Shown piece after piece: positions 49,772 to 59,982 of a stretch of DNA of 64,000 nucleotides. Positions within the stretch are counted from its first letter, which is position 1; the number at the start of each line of letters is the position of its first letter. The notes below the pieces were generated by a model that was not told the DNA's origin, did not search any database, and saw only the letters and a program-made list of their open reading frames with translations. The DNA is from Parahoeflea halophila (GTDB lineage Bacteria; Pseudomonadota; Alphaproteobacteria; Rhizobiales; Rhizobiaceae). Both the position numbers and the translations under genes were made by a program. Where the stretch lies: the NCBI RefSeq assembly GCF_900220985.1, contig NZ_OCPC01000004.1, positions 248,001-312,000 of the forward strand, given 5' to 3'.

Positions 49772-51415
49772 TCAGGTTTCGCCGCGCATCTTGCGGATTG
49801 TTTCGGCCAGCTTCAGCGTTGAGCTGTCATGACCGTCGCCTGTGCTTTCGCCCTTGACCACAGGCAACAAACCCGTCGCCAGTTCCTTGCCCAGCTCCAC
49901 GCCCCACTGGTCGAAGGCGTTGATGCCGAAGATCTGCGCCTCGACAAACACCCGGTGCTCGTAAAGCGCGATCAGACGCCCGAGCGCAAACGGTGTCAGT
50001 TTGTCATAGACGAAGGTGATCGTAGGCCGGTTGCCCGGAAATGTCTTATGCGGCGCCAGCCGGTCGGCTTCCGCCTCTGAAGCCCCGGAGGACAGCAGTT
50101 GCGCTCGCGCCTCCTCGGTGGACCGGCCACGCATGAGCGCTTCCGATTGCGCCAGGCAGTTGGCGATCAGCAACTGGTGCTGGTGCTGAAGATGTGGCTC
50201 ATGCCCATTTGCCGCAATCATGAACTCGACCGGGATCACATCCGTGCCCTGGTGCAGAAGCTGGAAGAACGCATGCTGCCCATTGGTGCCTGGCTCGCCC
50301 CAGACCGTTGGCCCCGATGCGGTGGTCAGTGGCTGGCCATCCAGCCCGACGGACTTGCCGTTTGATTCCATGTCGAGCTGCTGCAGATAGGCAGGGAACC
50401 GAGACAGCCGCTGATCGTAGGGGATGATTGCCCGGCTCGGATAGCCGCACACCAGACGATGCCAGATGCCGATCAGGCCCAGCAGCATCGGCAGGTTTTC
50501 CCCTACGGGGGCATCCTGGAAATGTTCATCCATGGCCCGTGCGCCGGCGAGGAAATCCGAAAAATTCTGTCGCCCGATTGCAATCATAAGCGGCAGACCG
50601 ATTGCCGACCAGAGCGAGTAGCGCCCGCCGACCCAGTCCCAGAACCCGAAAACGCGATCCTCTTTGAGGCCGAATTCCTCCACCTTGTCGAGCGCCGTGG
50701 AGAGCGCTGCAAAATGTTGCGCCACGGCGGCTTTGCCCAGCTTCGAAACGATGAAGTCCCGCGCGGTTGCCGCGTTGGTCATGGTCTCGATGGTGGTGAA
50801 GGTTTTGGAGGCGACAATGATGAGCGTCGTTTCTGGATCGAGGTCCTCAAGCGTATCGGCGATGTGTGCGCCGTCGACATTGGAGACAAAATGCAGCCGC
50901 GGGCCGTCATGGTAGGGGGCCAGCGCCAGCGTCGCCATCACTGGACCCAGATCAGAGCCGCCGATGCCGATATTGATCACATCGGTGAAGGCCTTGCCGG
51001 TCGCACCGCGTATAGAGCCGTCGCGCAAGCCATCCGAAAAAGCGCCCATGGCGTCGAGCACAGCATGAACCTGCGGCACCACATTCTCGCCATCGACGCG
51101 GATATCTGCGTCCGGTGCAGCGCGCAAGGCCGTGTGCAGCACCGCCCGGCTTTCAGTGGCGTTGATCGCGTCTCCGGCAAACATCCGGTCACGCTGGGTT
51201 TCGACGCCAACGGATTCTGCCAGTTCCCCGAGCAGCGTCAGCGTCTCGTAATTGACGGCGCATTTGGAAAAATCCATCCGCAGATCACCCAGCCCGACGG
51301 TGAAACGGCTGGCGCGGTCCGGCTTGGCTGCAAACGCTGCCCGAAGATCGCTGACAGCGCCGCTGTCCCTGTGAGATTTGAGATCTGACAAAGCTTGGGG
51401 GATGGTCTTCGACAA
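49772..51415 (-). CDS. pgi: Glucose-6-phosphate isomerase
   Basis: A 547-residue cytoplasmic isomerase linking glucose 6-phosphate and fructose 6-phosphate. Signatures include [56 protein letters not shown] and [11 protein letters not shown]. Length matches the E. coli enzyme. It converges with the fructokinase gene with only nine bases between the two stops. Confidence 0.96.
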   Translation of the reverse strand: MSKTIPQALSDLKSHRDSGAVSDLRAAFAAKPDRASRFTVGLGDLRMDFSKCAVNYETLTLLGELAESVGVETQRDRMFAGDAINATESRAVLHTALRAAPDADIRVDGENVVPQVHAVLDAMGAFSDGLRDGSIRGATGKAFTDVINIGIGGSDLGPVMATLALAPYHDGPRLHFVSNVDGAHIADTLEDLDPETTLIIVASKTFTTIETMTNAATARDFIVSKLGKAAVAQHFAALSTALDKVEEFGLKEDRVFGFWDWVGGRYSLWSAIGLPLMIAIGRQNFSDFLAGARAMDEHFQDAPVGENLPMLLGLIGIWHRLVCGYPSRAIIPYDQRLSRFPAYLQQLDMESNGKSVGLDGQPLTTASGPTVWGEPGTNGQHAFFQLLHQGTDVIPVEFMIAANGHEPHLQHQHQLLIANCLAQSEALMRGRSTEEARAQLLSSGASEAEADRLAPHKTFPGNRPTITFVYDKLTPFALGRLIALYEHRVFVEAQIFGINAFDQWGVELGKELATGLLPVVKGESTGDGHDSSTLKLAETIRKMRGET

Positions 51416-51453
51416 TGCATGAACCTCCGTAGTTCAGTTACCCACCTATGCAG

Positions 51454-51490
51454 AGAGGCCCGCGGGAAATCAAGTTTTCCGCGGGCCTCT
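51454..51490. repeat. Long hairpin between fadD and pgi
   Basis: Left arm AGAGGCCCGCGGGAAA (51454-51469) pairs with TTTTCCGCGGGCCTCT (51475-51490) with one G-T pair and a five-base loop. It lies 38 bases upstream of pgi and 130 bases beyond the fadD stop. There is no T-run after it on the minus strand, so I do not call it a strong terminator. Confidence 0.55.
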
Positions 51491-51515
51491 CGGGTTCGTT
51501 TTGGCTCTGCAGCGT

Positions 51516-51617
51516 CTACAGTGCTACGCATCCAACCGGATGCGTAAAGGTCGCTGTAGCGCCTTGAGTTGATGCATGTACGTTATCGTTCAAACAAATT
51601 CATTTGAACGCGACATG
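51516..51617. repeat. Two-hairpin composite intergenic repeat of rhizobial type
   Basis: First structure: CTACAG (51516-51521), TACGCATCC (51525-51533), GGATGCGTA (51538-51546) and CTGTAG (51554-51559), nested arms. Second structure: CATGT (75-79) with CGACATG (51611-51617) outside, and GTTCAAA (51588-51594) with TTTGAAC (51603-51609) inside. The order 'CTACAG hairpin, then ATGCATGT hairpin' recalls mosaic repeats scattered through Rhizobium and Mesorhizobium genomes. Confidence 0.6.
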
Positions 51618-51619
51618 TA

Positions 51620-53302
51620 TCAGTCGCGCAACTCGCGACGCAGGATCTTGCCGACGTTGGTCTTCGGCAATTCGTCCTTGAACACGACGATCTTGGGACG
51701 CTTGTAGTTGGTCAGCCCAGTGGCGCAGTGCGCCTTGACATCGGCCTCGGTGAGGTTCGGGTCCTTGCGCACGACAAACAACTTTACCGCCTCGCCGGAA
51801 TGTTCGTCCGGAACAGCGACTGCTGCCGCTTCGACAATTTCGGGATGCGAGACCGCAAACTCCTCGATCTCGTTCGGGTAGACATTGAAGCCGGACACAA
51901 GGATCATGTCCTTCTTGCGGTCGACGATCTTGGTATAGCCAGCCTCGTCCATCATGCCCATGTCACCGGAGCGGAAATAGCCGTCCTCGGTCATCACCTT
52001 GTTGGTTTCGTCGGGCCGGTTCCAGTACCCGGCCATCACCTGCGGGCCCTTGATGCAGATCTCGCCGACCTCGCCGAGCGTAAGCGAATTGCCATCCTCG
52101 TCGCGAATGTCGATAGAGGTCGACGGCAGCGGCAGGCCGATGGTGCCGGAAAAATCATCGGCATCGAACCGGTTTGCCGTCGCCACCGGTGAAGTTTCCG
52201 ACAGGCCATAGCCTTCCGAGATCACGCAGCCGGTCAGGTCCCTCCAGCGATCCGCCACCGGGCGCTGCACCGCCATGCCTCCGCCCAGCGACAACAGCAG
52301 CGGTTTGAAATTCAGCTTCTGGAAATCGTCATTGTTGAGCAGCGCGTTGAACAGCGTGTTCAGACCGGGGAAGACGTGGAATTCGTACTTGCCCAGTTCC
52401 TTGACGAATCCGGGAATGTCGCGCGGATTGGGAATCAGCAAGTTGTGTGCACCCTGTGACATCCCCATCAGCGCATTCACCGTCAGCGCGAAGATGTGGT
52501 AGAGCGGCAGCGCGCAGACATAGAGCAGAACCTCGGGCCTCTGTTTCTTGATGAAGGCGGCGGGAAGCCACAAATCATTCTGCGCAACGTTCGAAAGCAC
52601 GTTGGCATTTGTCAGCGTCGCACCCTTCGATACACCGGTGGTGCCTCCGGTATATTGCAGGAAGGCCACGTCCTCGGGTTTGCTGTTGCCGGGCTTCATG
52701 GTCTTCGACTGACCGGCTGCCAGTGCCGACTTGAAGCTGACATGGCCGGGCAGCGACCAGGCCGGAACCATCTTCTTGATCTTGCGGACAACGAAATTGA
52801 CCAGATGGCCCTTCAGTCCCATGAGATCACCCATCGACGCCACGCAGACATGCTTGACGTCGGTTTTCGCCAAAACCTGCTGCAGGGTGACAGCAAAATT
52901 CTCAAGAATGATGATGGCCTTGGCGCCCGAATCCTTGAGCTGATGCTCCAGTTCGCGCGGCGTGTAGAGCGGGTTGACGTTGACCACGGTGTAGCCGGCG
53001 CGCAGCACGGCAGCCATTGCCACCGGCATCTGCAGGATGTTGGGCATCATCACCGCAACCCGGTCGCCTTTTTGCAGGCCCAGCGACTGCAGCCAGGCGC
53101 CAATGGCAGCCGACTTGTGCTCAATTTCCGAATAGGTCAGCGTCTTGCCCATGCAGGTATAGGCCGGACGATCGGCAAAACGCTTGAAGGAATCCTCCAG
53201 CAGCGCGGCAACCGAGGCATACGCCAGTGGCCCTATTTCCGCATCCGTTCCCGGCGGATAGGATTTCAGCCAAATTCGGTCTGTGGCAGCAGTCGTGTTC
53301 AT
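51620..53302 (-). CDS. fadD: Long-chain fatty acid-CoA ligase
   Basis: A 560-residue AMP-forming acyl-CoA synthetase. The ATP/AMP motif YTGGTTGVSKGATLTN is in the N-terminal half, EGYGLSETSPVATAN follows, and the C-terminal DRKKDMILVSGFNVYPNEIEE and catalytic Lys near the end (TNVGKILRRELRD) are intact. It activates fatty acids at the inner membrane for beta-oxidation. A TTGACGTAAGCGTAA-like site lies about 125 bases upstream. Confidence 0.93.
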   Translation of the reverse strand: MNTTAATDRIWLKSYPPGTDAEIGPLAYASVAALLEDSFKRFADRPAYTCMGKTLTYSEIEHKSAAIGAWLQSLGLQKGDRVAVMMPNILQMPVAMAAVLRAGYTVVNVNPLYTPRELEHQLKDSGAKAIIILENFAVTLQQVLAKTDVKHVCVASMGDLMGLKGHLVNFVVRKIKKMVPAWSLPGHVSFKSALAAGQSKTMKPGNSKPEDVAFLQYTGGTTGVSKGATLTNANVLSNVAQNDLWLPAAFIKKQRPEVLLYVCALPLYHIFALTVNALMGMSQGAHNLLIPNPRDIPGFVKELGKYEFHVFPGLNTLFNALLNNDDFQKLNFKPLLLSLGGGMAVQRPVADRWRDLTGCVISEGYGLSETSPVATANRFDADDFSGTIGLPLPSTSIDIRDEDGNSLTLGEVGEICIKGPQVMAGYWNRPDETNKVMTEDGYFRSGDMGMMDEAGYTKIVDRKKDMILVSGFNVYPNEIEEFAVSHPEIVEAAAVAVPDEHSGEAVKLFVVRKDPNLTEADVKAHCATGLTNYKRPKIVVFKDELPKTNVGKILRRELRD

Positions 53303-53424
53303 AATGTCTCACTCCCTTTCTTGTCCGGATACGGGCGCATGCCTTAGTCAGGTCGCTTCCCGTTTCCCTCTCCCCGGTTTCAACAAGATTTAAAGCGCCT
53401 CGAGTTGGGTTGCAATGCCTTCCC

Positions 53425-53440
53425 TTGACGTAAGCGTAAG
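53425..53440. promoter_or_regulatory. Putative operator upstream of fadD, related to the nitronate monooxygenase palindrome
   Basis: TTGACGTAAGCGTAAG matches the element before the nitronate monooxygenase gene (28816-28836) at 13 of the first 15 positions. Its reverse complement starts CTTACGCTTACG, giving a loose dyad. The gene starts 122 bases downstream on the minus strand. Two sites are too few to define a regulon, but a common MerR- or TetR-type control of acyl-CoA genes is plausible. Confidence 0.45.
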
Positions 53441-53499
53441 TAATTGTGCATTTCCTTGCGTCTCCGTCAGGATAGCTGCCGGAGATTGCCTGTCCCATG

Positions 53500-54387
53500 T
53501 CAGGAGCGGACTCCCTCGATGCCCCTTCCAACGATAGCTTCGTCAATGTCGCCGATCGCACCCTTGTCCTTTCCGGTATAGGGCAGCTTCTGCAAGACGG
53601 TCCGGATGACGTTGATCCGGGCGCGCCGCTTGTCATTGGCCCGCACCACCGTCCATGGAGCATGCTCGGTATCTGTCACCTGCAGCATAAGGTCGCGTGC
53701 CTGGGTATACTCATCCCACTTGGTCAGACTTGCAATGTCCATTGGTGACAGCTTCCAAGCTTTGAGTTTGTTGTGACGGCGGTCGTGGAACCGCTTGAGC
53801 TGCATTTCTCGGCCGATATTGAGCCAGAACTTGAACAGGTAAATGCCGGCCTTCACCGGCATGCGTTCGAAATGCGGTGTCTCTTCGAGGAAATGGGCAT
53901 GCTGTTCCGGGGTGCAGAACCCCATCACCGGCTCGACACCGGCCCGGTTGTACCAAGAGCGGTCGAACATCACGAACTCGCCAGAGGTCGGGAAATGGTC
54001 CACGTAGCGCTGGTAGTACCATTGTCCGCGCTCGGTCTCGGTCGGTTTCGGCAGCGCCACGATGCGGGCCGAGCGCGGATTCATGTAGGCTCGCGTCGCG
54101 CCGATGGCCCCGCCCTTGCCAGCCGCGTCGCGACCCTCGAACACCGAGATGACCCGGTTGCCGGTCTCCCCGAGCCAGGTCTGCACCTTGACCAGTTCTA
54201 TCTGCAGCGCTTCGAGCGTGTCTTCATATTCGTCGCGCTTCAGCTTTTTCCTGTAAGGATAGCCATCCGAGGAGAAATCGTTGTCCTTCACCCAGTCGGG
54301 CAGTTTCGGATCGTCGATGTCGAAGACCCGAAGCTTGCCGTTGATCTCAAGCTCTACAGCTCGGCTGGTATTATCAGTGTCCATCAT
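53500..54387 (-). CDS. ppk2: Polyphosphate kinase 2
   Basis: A 295-residue PPK2 (class I type) P-loop kinase that uses polyphosphate to phosphorylate ADP or GDP. Walker [10 protein letters not shown] (85-93), the lid-like region [19 protein letters not shown], Walker B as [18 protein letters not shown], and the C-terminal [15 protein letters not shown] are diagnostic. Start MMDTDNTS follows AGAGGA. Its proximity to the pst-pho cluster (within 3 kb) is consistent with phosphate storage. Confidence 0.93.
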   Translation of the reverse strand: MMDTDNTSRAVELEINGKLRVFDIDDPKLPDWVKDNDFSSDGYPYRKKLKRDEYEDTLEALQIELVKVQTWLGETGNRVISVFEGRDAAGKGGAIGATRAYMNPRSARIVALPKPTETERGQWYYQRYVDHFPTSGEFVMFDRSWYNRAGVEPVMGFCTPEQHAHFLEETPHFERMPVKAGIYLFKFWLNIGREMQLKRFHDRRHNKLKAWKLSPMDIASLTKWDEYTQARDLMLQVTDTEHAPWTVVRANDKRRARINVIRTVLQKLPYTGKDKGAIGDIDEAIVGRGIEGVRS

Positions 54388-54440
54388 TTTTCCTCTGGAT
54401 ACTGGCCTCGTACCGGAAAATACCCGCCGGCCGGAGTGGT

Positions 54441-55832
54441 TCAACCGGGATGGGTCATGTCCTCCGGACGGACAATACGGTCGTAATCCCCGGCTGTCAC
54501 GAGGCCTGTCTTCAGCGCCTCCTCGCGCAACGTCGTGCCGTTGACATGTGCCTCCTTGGCAATTTTTGCCGCGTTGTCGTAGCCGATGGTCGGCGCAAGC
54601 GCTGTCACAAGCATCAGCGAGCGGTCGAGAGCGCCCTTGATATTGTCCTCGCGTGCCTCGATGCCGGAGACGCAATTGTCGGTGAACGAGACTGACGCAT
54701 CGGCCAGCAGCTGCACCGATTGCAGGAAATTGTAGGCCATCACCGGATTGTAGACATTGAGCTCGAAGTGGCCTTGGCTACCGGCGAAACCCAGCGCGGC
54801 ATTGTTGCCGAACACCTGCACGCAAACTTGCGTCATCGCCTCGCACTGGGTCGGATTGACCTTGCCCGGCATGATCGACGAGCCCGGTTCATTTTCCGGC
54901 AGAGCCAGTTCGCCGAGGCCGGACCGCGGGCCGGAGCCTAGAAAGCGGATGTCGTTGGCGATCTTGAACAGCGCTGCCGCGGCTGCATTAATGGCCCCGT
55001 GCGAAAACACCATTGCGTCGTGCGCAGCCAGCGCTTCAAACTTGTTGGGTGCAGTGACAAACGGCAATTCGGTGATGCCGGCGACACGCTCGGCCACCTT
55101 CTCCGCAAAACCCACCGGCGCGTTCAGCCCGGTGCCGACTGCCGTGCCGCCTTGCGCCAGCTCATACAGCCCCGGCAAGGTCGATTCGATCCGATTGATC
55201 GAAGATGCCACCTGCGCCGCGTAACCACCGAATTCCTGGCCGAGCGTCAGCGGCGTGGCGTCCTGGGTATGGGTTCGCCCGATCTTGATGATGTGAGCAA
55301 AGGATTTGGCCTTGCTGTCGAGCGCTGCGTGCAGATGCTTCAACGCCGGCAGCAGGCTGCGCACGATCTGCTCGGCACAGGCAATGTGCATTGCCGTAGG
55401 GTACGTGTCGTTCGAAGACTGGCTCATGTTGACATGGTCATTGGGGTGAACCGGCTTCTTCGATCCCATCTCCCCGCCCAACATTTCGATGGCGCGGTTG
55501 GAAATCACCTCATTGGCATTCATGTTCGACTGGGTACCCGAGCCGGTCTGCCAGACCACCAGCGGGAAATGCGCATCAAGCTTGCCGTCAATCACTTCCT
55601 GCGCGGCGGCCACGATGGCAGCTCCGATCTGCGGATCAAGCCGTTCGAGTTCCATGTTGGTTTCGGCCGCAGCGCGCTTGACGATCCCGAGCGCCCGCAC
55701 GATCGACAGCGGCTGCTTCTCCCAGCCGATCTTGAAGTTTCCCAGCGAGCGCTGGGCCTGCGCCCCCCAATATTTGTCGGAAGCCACGTCAATCGGGCCA
55801 AAGCTGTCGGATTCTGTACGGATCTCGGACAT
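54441..55832 (-). CDS. fumC: Fumarate hydratase, class II
   Basis: A 463-residue tetrameric fumarase of the citric acid cycle. The superfamily signature [17 protein letters not shown], the [14 protein letters not shown] segment and the [21 protein letters not shown] segment are present. The iron-free class II enzyme is heat- and superoxide-stable. The ATG at 55832 follows AAGGTGA; a GTG three codons earlier is the alternative. It is divergent from phoR. Confidence 0.96.
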   Translation of the reverse strand: MSEIRTESDSFGPIDVASDKYWGAQAQRSLGNFKIGWEKQPLSIVRALGIVKRAAAETNMELERLDPQIGAAIVAAAQEVIDGKLDAHFPLVVWQTGSGTQSNMNANEVISNRAIEMLGGEMGSKKPVHPNDHVNMSQSSNDTYPTAMHIACAEQIVRSLLPALKHLHAALDSKAKSFAHIIKIGRTHTQDATPLTLGQEFGGYAAQVASSINRIESTLPGLYELAQGGTAVGTGLNAPVGFAEKVAERVAGITELPFVTAPNKFEALAAHDAMVFSHGAINAAAAALFKIANDIRFLGSGPRSGLGELALPENEPGSSIMPGKVNPTQCEAMTQVCVQVFGNNAALGFAGSQGHFELNVYNPVMAYNFLQSVQLLADASVSFTDNCVSGIEAREDNIKGALDRSLMLVTALAPTIGYDNAAKIAKEAHVNGTTLREEALKTGLVTAGDYDRIVRPEDMTHPG

Positions 55833-55976
55833 GAGGGTCACCTTCTTGTGCGTTCGAATGCGTCTTGGACCGGGTGGCTTGCCTGTGGAATGGCCACGCC
55901 GTCATTGTGATTTCAAGTTGTAGAGGTAAACAAGTAGCACGAACCTCAATGCTGCAATGCCGGAGTGGGCAAATAC

Positions 55977-57281
55977 ATGGTCGACACACCCCAGGATACG
56001 CCCAATGACGAGCCCCCCGGAGCAGGGCTGGCCGCGCGGCTCAGACCCCATACCGGCGCGCTCTCTGTCGGAGCCGTCGTCGCGCTGCTCGCGATGCCCG
56101 CGGGCCTGCAACCCTGGCAGACCCTGCTGGGGTACGGGTTTTTCACCGCAGGCCTGCTGTTCTGGCCGTCCGGCAGGGTAGGGCCGCGCGCCAAAGCCGA
56201 GGGCAGGGCGGCAAAAATCTCACCGCGTGACTTTTCGGTGATCGAGGCGCTCGACATGCCCACGGTCGTCTTTGACCAGGACACCCAGGTGGTGAGCCAG
56301 AATGCCGCCGCCCGGGCACTTGTCGGCGCCTATCCCGAACGCGCATCGCTTTCGGCGCGGATCAGGTCGCCGGTCATCCTCGATCTTGTGGCGCGTGTCC
56401 TGGCCAGCGGTCTCACTGAAAGCGTGGAGTATACAGAGCGGGTTCCCTCGGAGAGATGGCATGAGGTTCGGGTAGCCCTGATCGCAAACGGTTCTTCTCC
56501 TGAGAGCCGGCTTTTCGTCCTGACATTCAGAGACCTGACCGAGGCCAGGCGCATGGACCGGATGCGCACCGATTTTGTCGCCAATGCCAGCCATGAGCTC
56601 AGAACGCCGCTCGCCTCTCTGATGGGGTTCATCGAGACCATGCAGGGCCCGGCGCGCAATGACGTGGCCGCTCAGACCCGGTTTTTTGGCATCATGCTGG
56701 AACAGGCACAGCGCATGGCGCGTCTGATCGATGACCTGTTGTCGCTCTCGCGCCTTGAAATGCGGGCCCATGTCGCGCCCGACGGCGAGGTGGATCTTGG
56801 CGGCACGGTTGCCCACGTGGTCGACACGATAAAGCCAATGGCGGATGATCTCGATGTCACCGTGGAACTGGACCTGCCGCGAGACCCGATCACGGTCACG
56901 GGCGATGTCGATGAACTCATCCAGGTGTTTTCGAACCTGATCGAGAACGCATGCAAATATGGCCAGACCGGCAAGCGCGTAAAGATCATCGTTGCCAGCA
57001 CCGATGAGGCCGGCCCCCATGTGACAATCCAGGATTTCGGACCGGGCATCGCCAAGGAGCACGTCCCGCGCCTGACCGAACGGTTCTACCGCGTCGATGT
57101 CGAGACCAGCCGGGCCAAGAAGGGCACCGGGCTGGGCCTGGCGATCGTCAAGCACATCCTCGCCCGGCACCGCGCCCGGCTGGTTGTCCGCTCGACTTTG
57201 GGCGAAGGATCGTCCTTCACTGTCAAATTCAGCCGCAATGATCCCGCCAAGTTGCCGTCGCCTTCGGAGTTATACAAGTAA
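55977..57281 (+). CDS. phoR: PhoR phosphate-regulon sensor histidine kinase
   Basis: A 434-residue membrane kinase. Two hydrophobic segments (about 31-43 and 50-64) anchor it, with almost no periplasmic loop, as in PhoR. A PAS-like region follows, then HisKA with phosphoacceptor His206 (FVANASHELRTPLASLMGF) and HATPase_c with NLIENACKYG, FGPGIA and GTGLGLAIVKHI. It phosphorylates PhoB when the Pst transporter reports phosphate limitation through PhoU. A GTG start 12 bases earlier is possible. Confidence 0.93.
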   Translation: MVDTPQDTPNDEPPGAGLAARLRPHTGALSVGAVVALLAMPAGLQPWQTLLGYGFFTAGLLFWPSGRVGPRAKAEGRAAKISPRDFSVIEALDMPTVVFDQDTQVVSQNAAARALVGAYPERASLSARIRSPVILDLVARVLASGLTESVEYTERVPSERWHEVRVALIANGSSPESRLFVLTFRDLTEARRMDRMRTDFVANASHELRTPLASLMGFIETMQGPARNDVAAQTRFFGIMLEQAQRMARLIDDLLSLSRLEMRAHVAPDGEVDLGGTVAHVVDTIKPMADDLDVTVELDLPRDPITVTGDVDELIQVFSNLIENACKYGQTGKRVKIIVASTDEAGPHVTIQDFGPGIAKEHVPRLTERFYRVDVETSRAKKGTGLGLAIVKHILARHRARLVVRSTLGEGSSFTVKFSRNDPAKLPSPSELYK

Positions 57282-57297
57282 AAACAACAGCATGATG

Positions 57298-57330
57298 TGT
57301 CATAAAACAGTGACGTAATTGTCATAAAAC
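57298..57330 (+). promoter_or_regulatory. PHO box: three contiguous 11-bp PhoB repeats
   Basis: Units TGTCATAAAAC (57298-57308), AGTGACGTAAT (57309-57319) and TGTCATAAAAC (57320-57330) are head to tail with no spacing; the outer two are identical and the middle is degenerate but keeps the GTGACG/GTCAT core. The CTGTCATAAAT-like half-site is the known PhoB recognition sequence. The site lies 97 bases before the pstS ATG, so PhoB should activate the pst operon from here. Confidence 0.85.
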
Positions 57331-57426
57331 GGAATCTCGAAGGGCCTAGAAAAGGCCAGCCTCAGATGGCTGACGAGCGGTTCTTTAACAGCGCCGCGCC
57401 ACCTTTACCCACGACGGGAGATTCTC

Positions 57427-58455
57427 ATGAACGCACTCAAATTCGCCGCTGCCGCACTCGTGGCCTCAACGGCCTTCGCCGGCACCGCAATTGCCCGTGA
57501 CCAGATCCAGATCGCCGGTTCCTCCACCGTTCTGCCTTATGCTTCGATCGTTGCCGAAGCTTTCGGTGAAAACTTCAGCTTCCCCACACCGGTCGTCGAA
57601 TCCGGTGGATCGGGTGCTGGCCGCAAGAAGCTCTGCGAGGGCGTTGGCGAGAACACCATCGACATTGCCAACTCGTCCTCCCGCATCAAGCAGTCCGATA
57701 TCGATCTTTGCGCGTCCAACGGCGTGACCGAGATCCAGGAGGTCCGCATCGGTTATGACGGCATCGTCTTTGCCTCTGACATCAACGGCGAAACCTTCGC
57801 CTTCACCCCAGCCGACTGGTACAATGCGCTGGCCGCCAAGGTCATGAAGGACGGTGCATTGGTCGACAACACGGCCAGGACCTGGGCCGACGTCAATCCG
57901 GACCTGCCTGATCAGGATATCCTCGCCTTCATCCCCGGTACCAAGCACGGCACCCGCGAAGTCTTCGATGAAAAGGTACTGGAAGCCGGTTGCGAAGCCA
58001 CCGGTGCCGAGGAAGCCTTCAAGGCTGCCGGCGACGAGAAGGCGGAGGGCTGTATTGCGCTTCGCACCGACGGTGCATCGGTCGACATTGATGGCGACTA
58101 CACCGAAACCCTCGCCCGCATCGACGCCAACAAGAACGCGATCGGCGTCTTCGGTCTGTCCTTCTACGAGAACAACACCGACAAGCTGCAGGTTGCCACC
58201 ATGTCCGGCGTCAACCCGTCGACCGAATCCATCGCCTCCGGCGAGTACCCGATTTCGCGTCCGCTCTACTTCTACGTCAAGAACGCACATCTGGGTGTGA
58301 TCCCCGGTCTGCAGGAATACATCGAGTTCTTCGTTTCCGATGAAATCGCAGGTCCTGACGGCCCGCTGGCTGCTTACGGCCTGGTTTCCGATCCCGAACT
58401 CGCCAAGACCCAGGAAAAGGTTGCCAACCGCACACCGATGGCTCCGCTGAACTGA
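57427..58455 (+). CDS. pstS: Phosphate ABC transporter substrate-binding protein PstS
   Basis: A 342-residue periplasmic protein. The signal peptide covers about residues 1-23 (ending TAIA). The phosphate-binding opening QIAGSSTVLPYASIVAEAF and the downstream VVESGGSGAGRKKLCEG are typical of PstS. It captures phosphate and docks on PstCA. It is the first gene after the PHO box, followed 66 bases later by pstC. Confidence 0.95.
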   Translation: MNALKFAAAALVASTAFAGTAIARDQIQIAGSSTVLPYASIVAEAFGENFSFPTPVVESGGSGAGRKKLCEGVGENTIDIANSSSRIKQSDIDLCASNGVTEIQEVRIGYDGIVFASDINGETFAFTPADWYNALAAKVMKDGALVDNTARTWADVNPDLPDQDILAFIPGTKHGTREVFDEKVLEAGCEATGAEEAFKAAGDEKAEGCIALRTDGASVDIDGDYTETLARIDANKNAIGVFGLSFYENNTDKLQVATMSGVNPSTESIASGEYPISRPLYFYVKNAHLGVIPGLQEYIEFFVSDEIAGPDGPLAAYGLVSDPELAKTQEKVANRTPMAPLN

Positions 58456-58521
58456 TCGGTTCGTTGATCAAGGGGTGGCGCGCAAGCGCCGCCCTTCCTC
58501 GCGAAACAGGGCGAATGTGAC

Positions 58522-59982
58522 ATGACTCCCAGTGCCATCATACTCATCGTGCTCGGGCTGGCAGCTATCGGCTACGTTCTAGGCCGGCAGCGCGCACTGA
58601 AAACGGCACAGCGTGAGGGAGTGAAACTCCATTCCCTTTCCGGATATCACGGTCAGTCGGTTGCCCTTTTCATCGCGGTTCCGGCACTGTTCCTGTTGGC
58701 AGCCTGGCTTTTCCTGCAGCCCGTGCTGATCGAGAGCAGCGTCAGCGGCAGGATCCCGCAGAGCGCGATTCCCGAAGGCGGCGCCAGGAGCCTGGTCATG
58801 TTCGATGTCCGGCGGATTGCCGAAGGGCTGAACCAGATTGTCGCCGGCGGCGACGTCTCCGAAAATGATCTTGCTGATATGCGGGCGGATGTCACCGACG
58901 TGCGCGCGCGCCTAGCCGAGGTCGGCGTTGCGCTCGGGTCCGATGTCTCGCCGATCGTCCTCCAGACGGCAAAAGAATACCGCGCCACCGATCTCACCGC
59001 ATCCTTTGTTCGCAACATTGCCGTGCTCGTGGTTGCACTCGGCTTCGGGGCCTGGGCTCTGGCGCGCATCCGGCCCGGCCTTCGTGCCCGCAACATCAGC
59101 GAGACCTTCATCAAGGCCTTGTTGATGGGATCCTCGCTGGTGGCCATTCTGACCACGGTTGGCATAGTCGGATCCCTGCTCTTCGAATCGATCTCCTTTT
59201 TCAATATGTATCCGGCCAAGGAGTTCTTTCTCTCGACCACCTGGAACCCGCAATTCCGCGGCGGGTCTGAACTGGGCATTCTGCCGCTACTTTGGGGAAC
59301 GCTCTATGTGTCATTCGTGGCCCTTGCATTGGCCGTACCGCTGGGCCTGATGATCGCGATCTACCTCGCCGAATATGCGGGCAGCAGGCTGCGCAGTTAT
59401 GCCAAGCCCGCCATCGAGGTTCTGGCCGGTATCCCGACCATCGTCTACGGCCTCTTCGCGCTGATCACGGTAGGCCCGTTCCTGCGCGACTGGATCGCCC
59501 AGCCGCTCGGCTTGGGCAGTTCTTCGTCGTCGGTCATGACAGCGGGTCTGGTCATGGGCATCATGCTGATCCCGTTCATTTCGTCCCTGTCGGACGATAT
59601 CATCAATTCCGTACCGCAGGCGATGCGCGATGGCTCCTACGGACTTGGTGCGACCAAGTCGGAAACCATCAAGCAGGTGATCCTGCCGGCGGCTCTGCCG
59701 GGAATTGTCGGTGCCTTCCTGCTCGCTGCCAGCCGCGCCATTGGCGAAACCATGATTGTGGTCATGGGCGCCGGCGCCTCCGCGCAGCTTGATCTGAACC
59801 CGTTCGAAGCCATGACCACCATAACGGTCAAGATCGTCAGCCAGCTGACCGGGGACACTGAATTTGCAAGCCCCGAAACCCTGGTGGCCTTTGCCCTCGG
59901 CCTGACACTGTTTGTTTTCACCCTCGGCCTGAACATTCTGGCGCTGTACATCGTGCGCAAATATCGGGAGCAGTACGAATGA
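58522..59982 (+). CDS. pstC: Phosphate ABC transporter permease PstC
   Basis: A 486-residue permease, longer than the E. coli protein because of an extra N-terminal domain of about 200 residues typical of alphaproteobacterial PstC. The C-terminal BPD_transp_1 part shows GTLYVSFVALALAVPLGLMIAIYLAEYA and ALGATKSE-like coupling text (GLGATKSETIKQVILPAALPGIVG). It ends in an ATGA overlap with pstA. Confidence 0.94.
   Translation: MTPSAIILIVLGLAAIGYVLGRQRALKTAQREGVKLHSLSGYHGQSVALFIAVPALFLLAAWLFLQPVLIESSVSGRIPQSAIPEGGARSLVMFDVRRIAEGLNQIVAGGDVSENDLADMRADVTDVRARLAEVGVALGSDVSPIVLQTAKEYRATDLTASFVRNIAVLVVALGFGAWALARIRPGLRARNISETFIKALLMGSSLVAILTTVGIVGSLLFESISFFNMYPAKEFFLSTTWNPQFRGGSELGILPLLWGTLYVSFVALALAVPLGLMIAIYLAEYAGSRLRSYAKPAIEVLAGIPTIVYGLFALITVGPFLRDWIAQPLGLGSSSSSVMTAGLVMGIMLIPFISSLSDDIINSVPQAMRDGSYGLGATKSETIKQVILPAALPGIVGAFLLAASRAIGETMIVVMGAGASAQLDLNPFEAMTTITVKIVSQLTGDTEFASPETLVAFALGLTLFVFTLGLNILALYIVRKYREQYE

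Noticed and set aside
55880-55925. Single PhoB-like half-site (GTCATTGTGATTTC) before phoR
   Set aside because: Only one weak unit with no second 11-bp repeat; PHO boxes need at least two.
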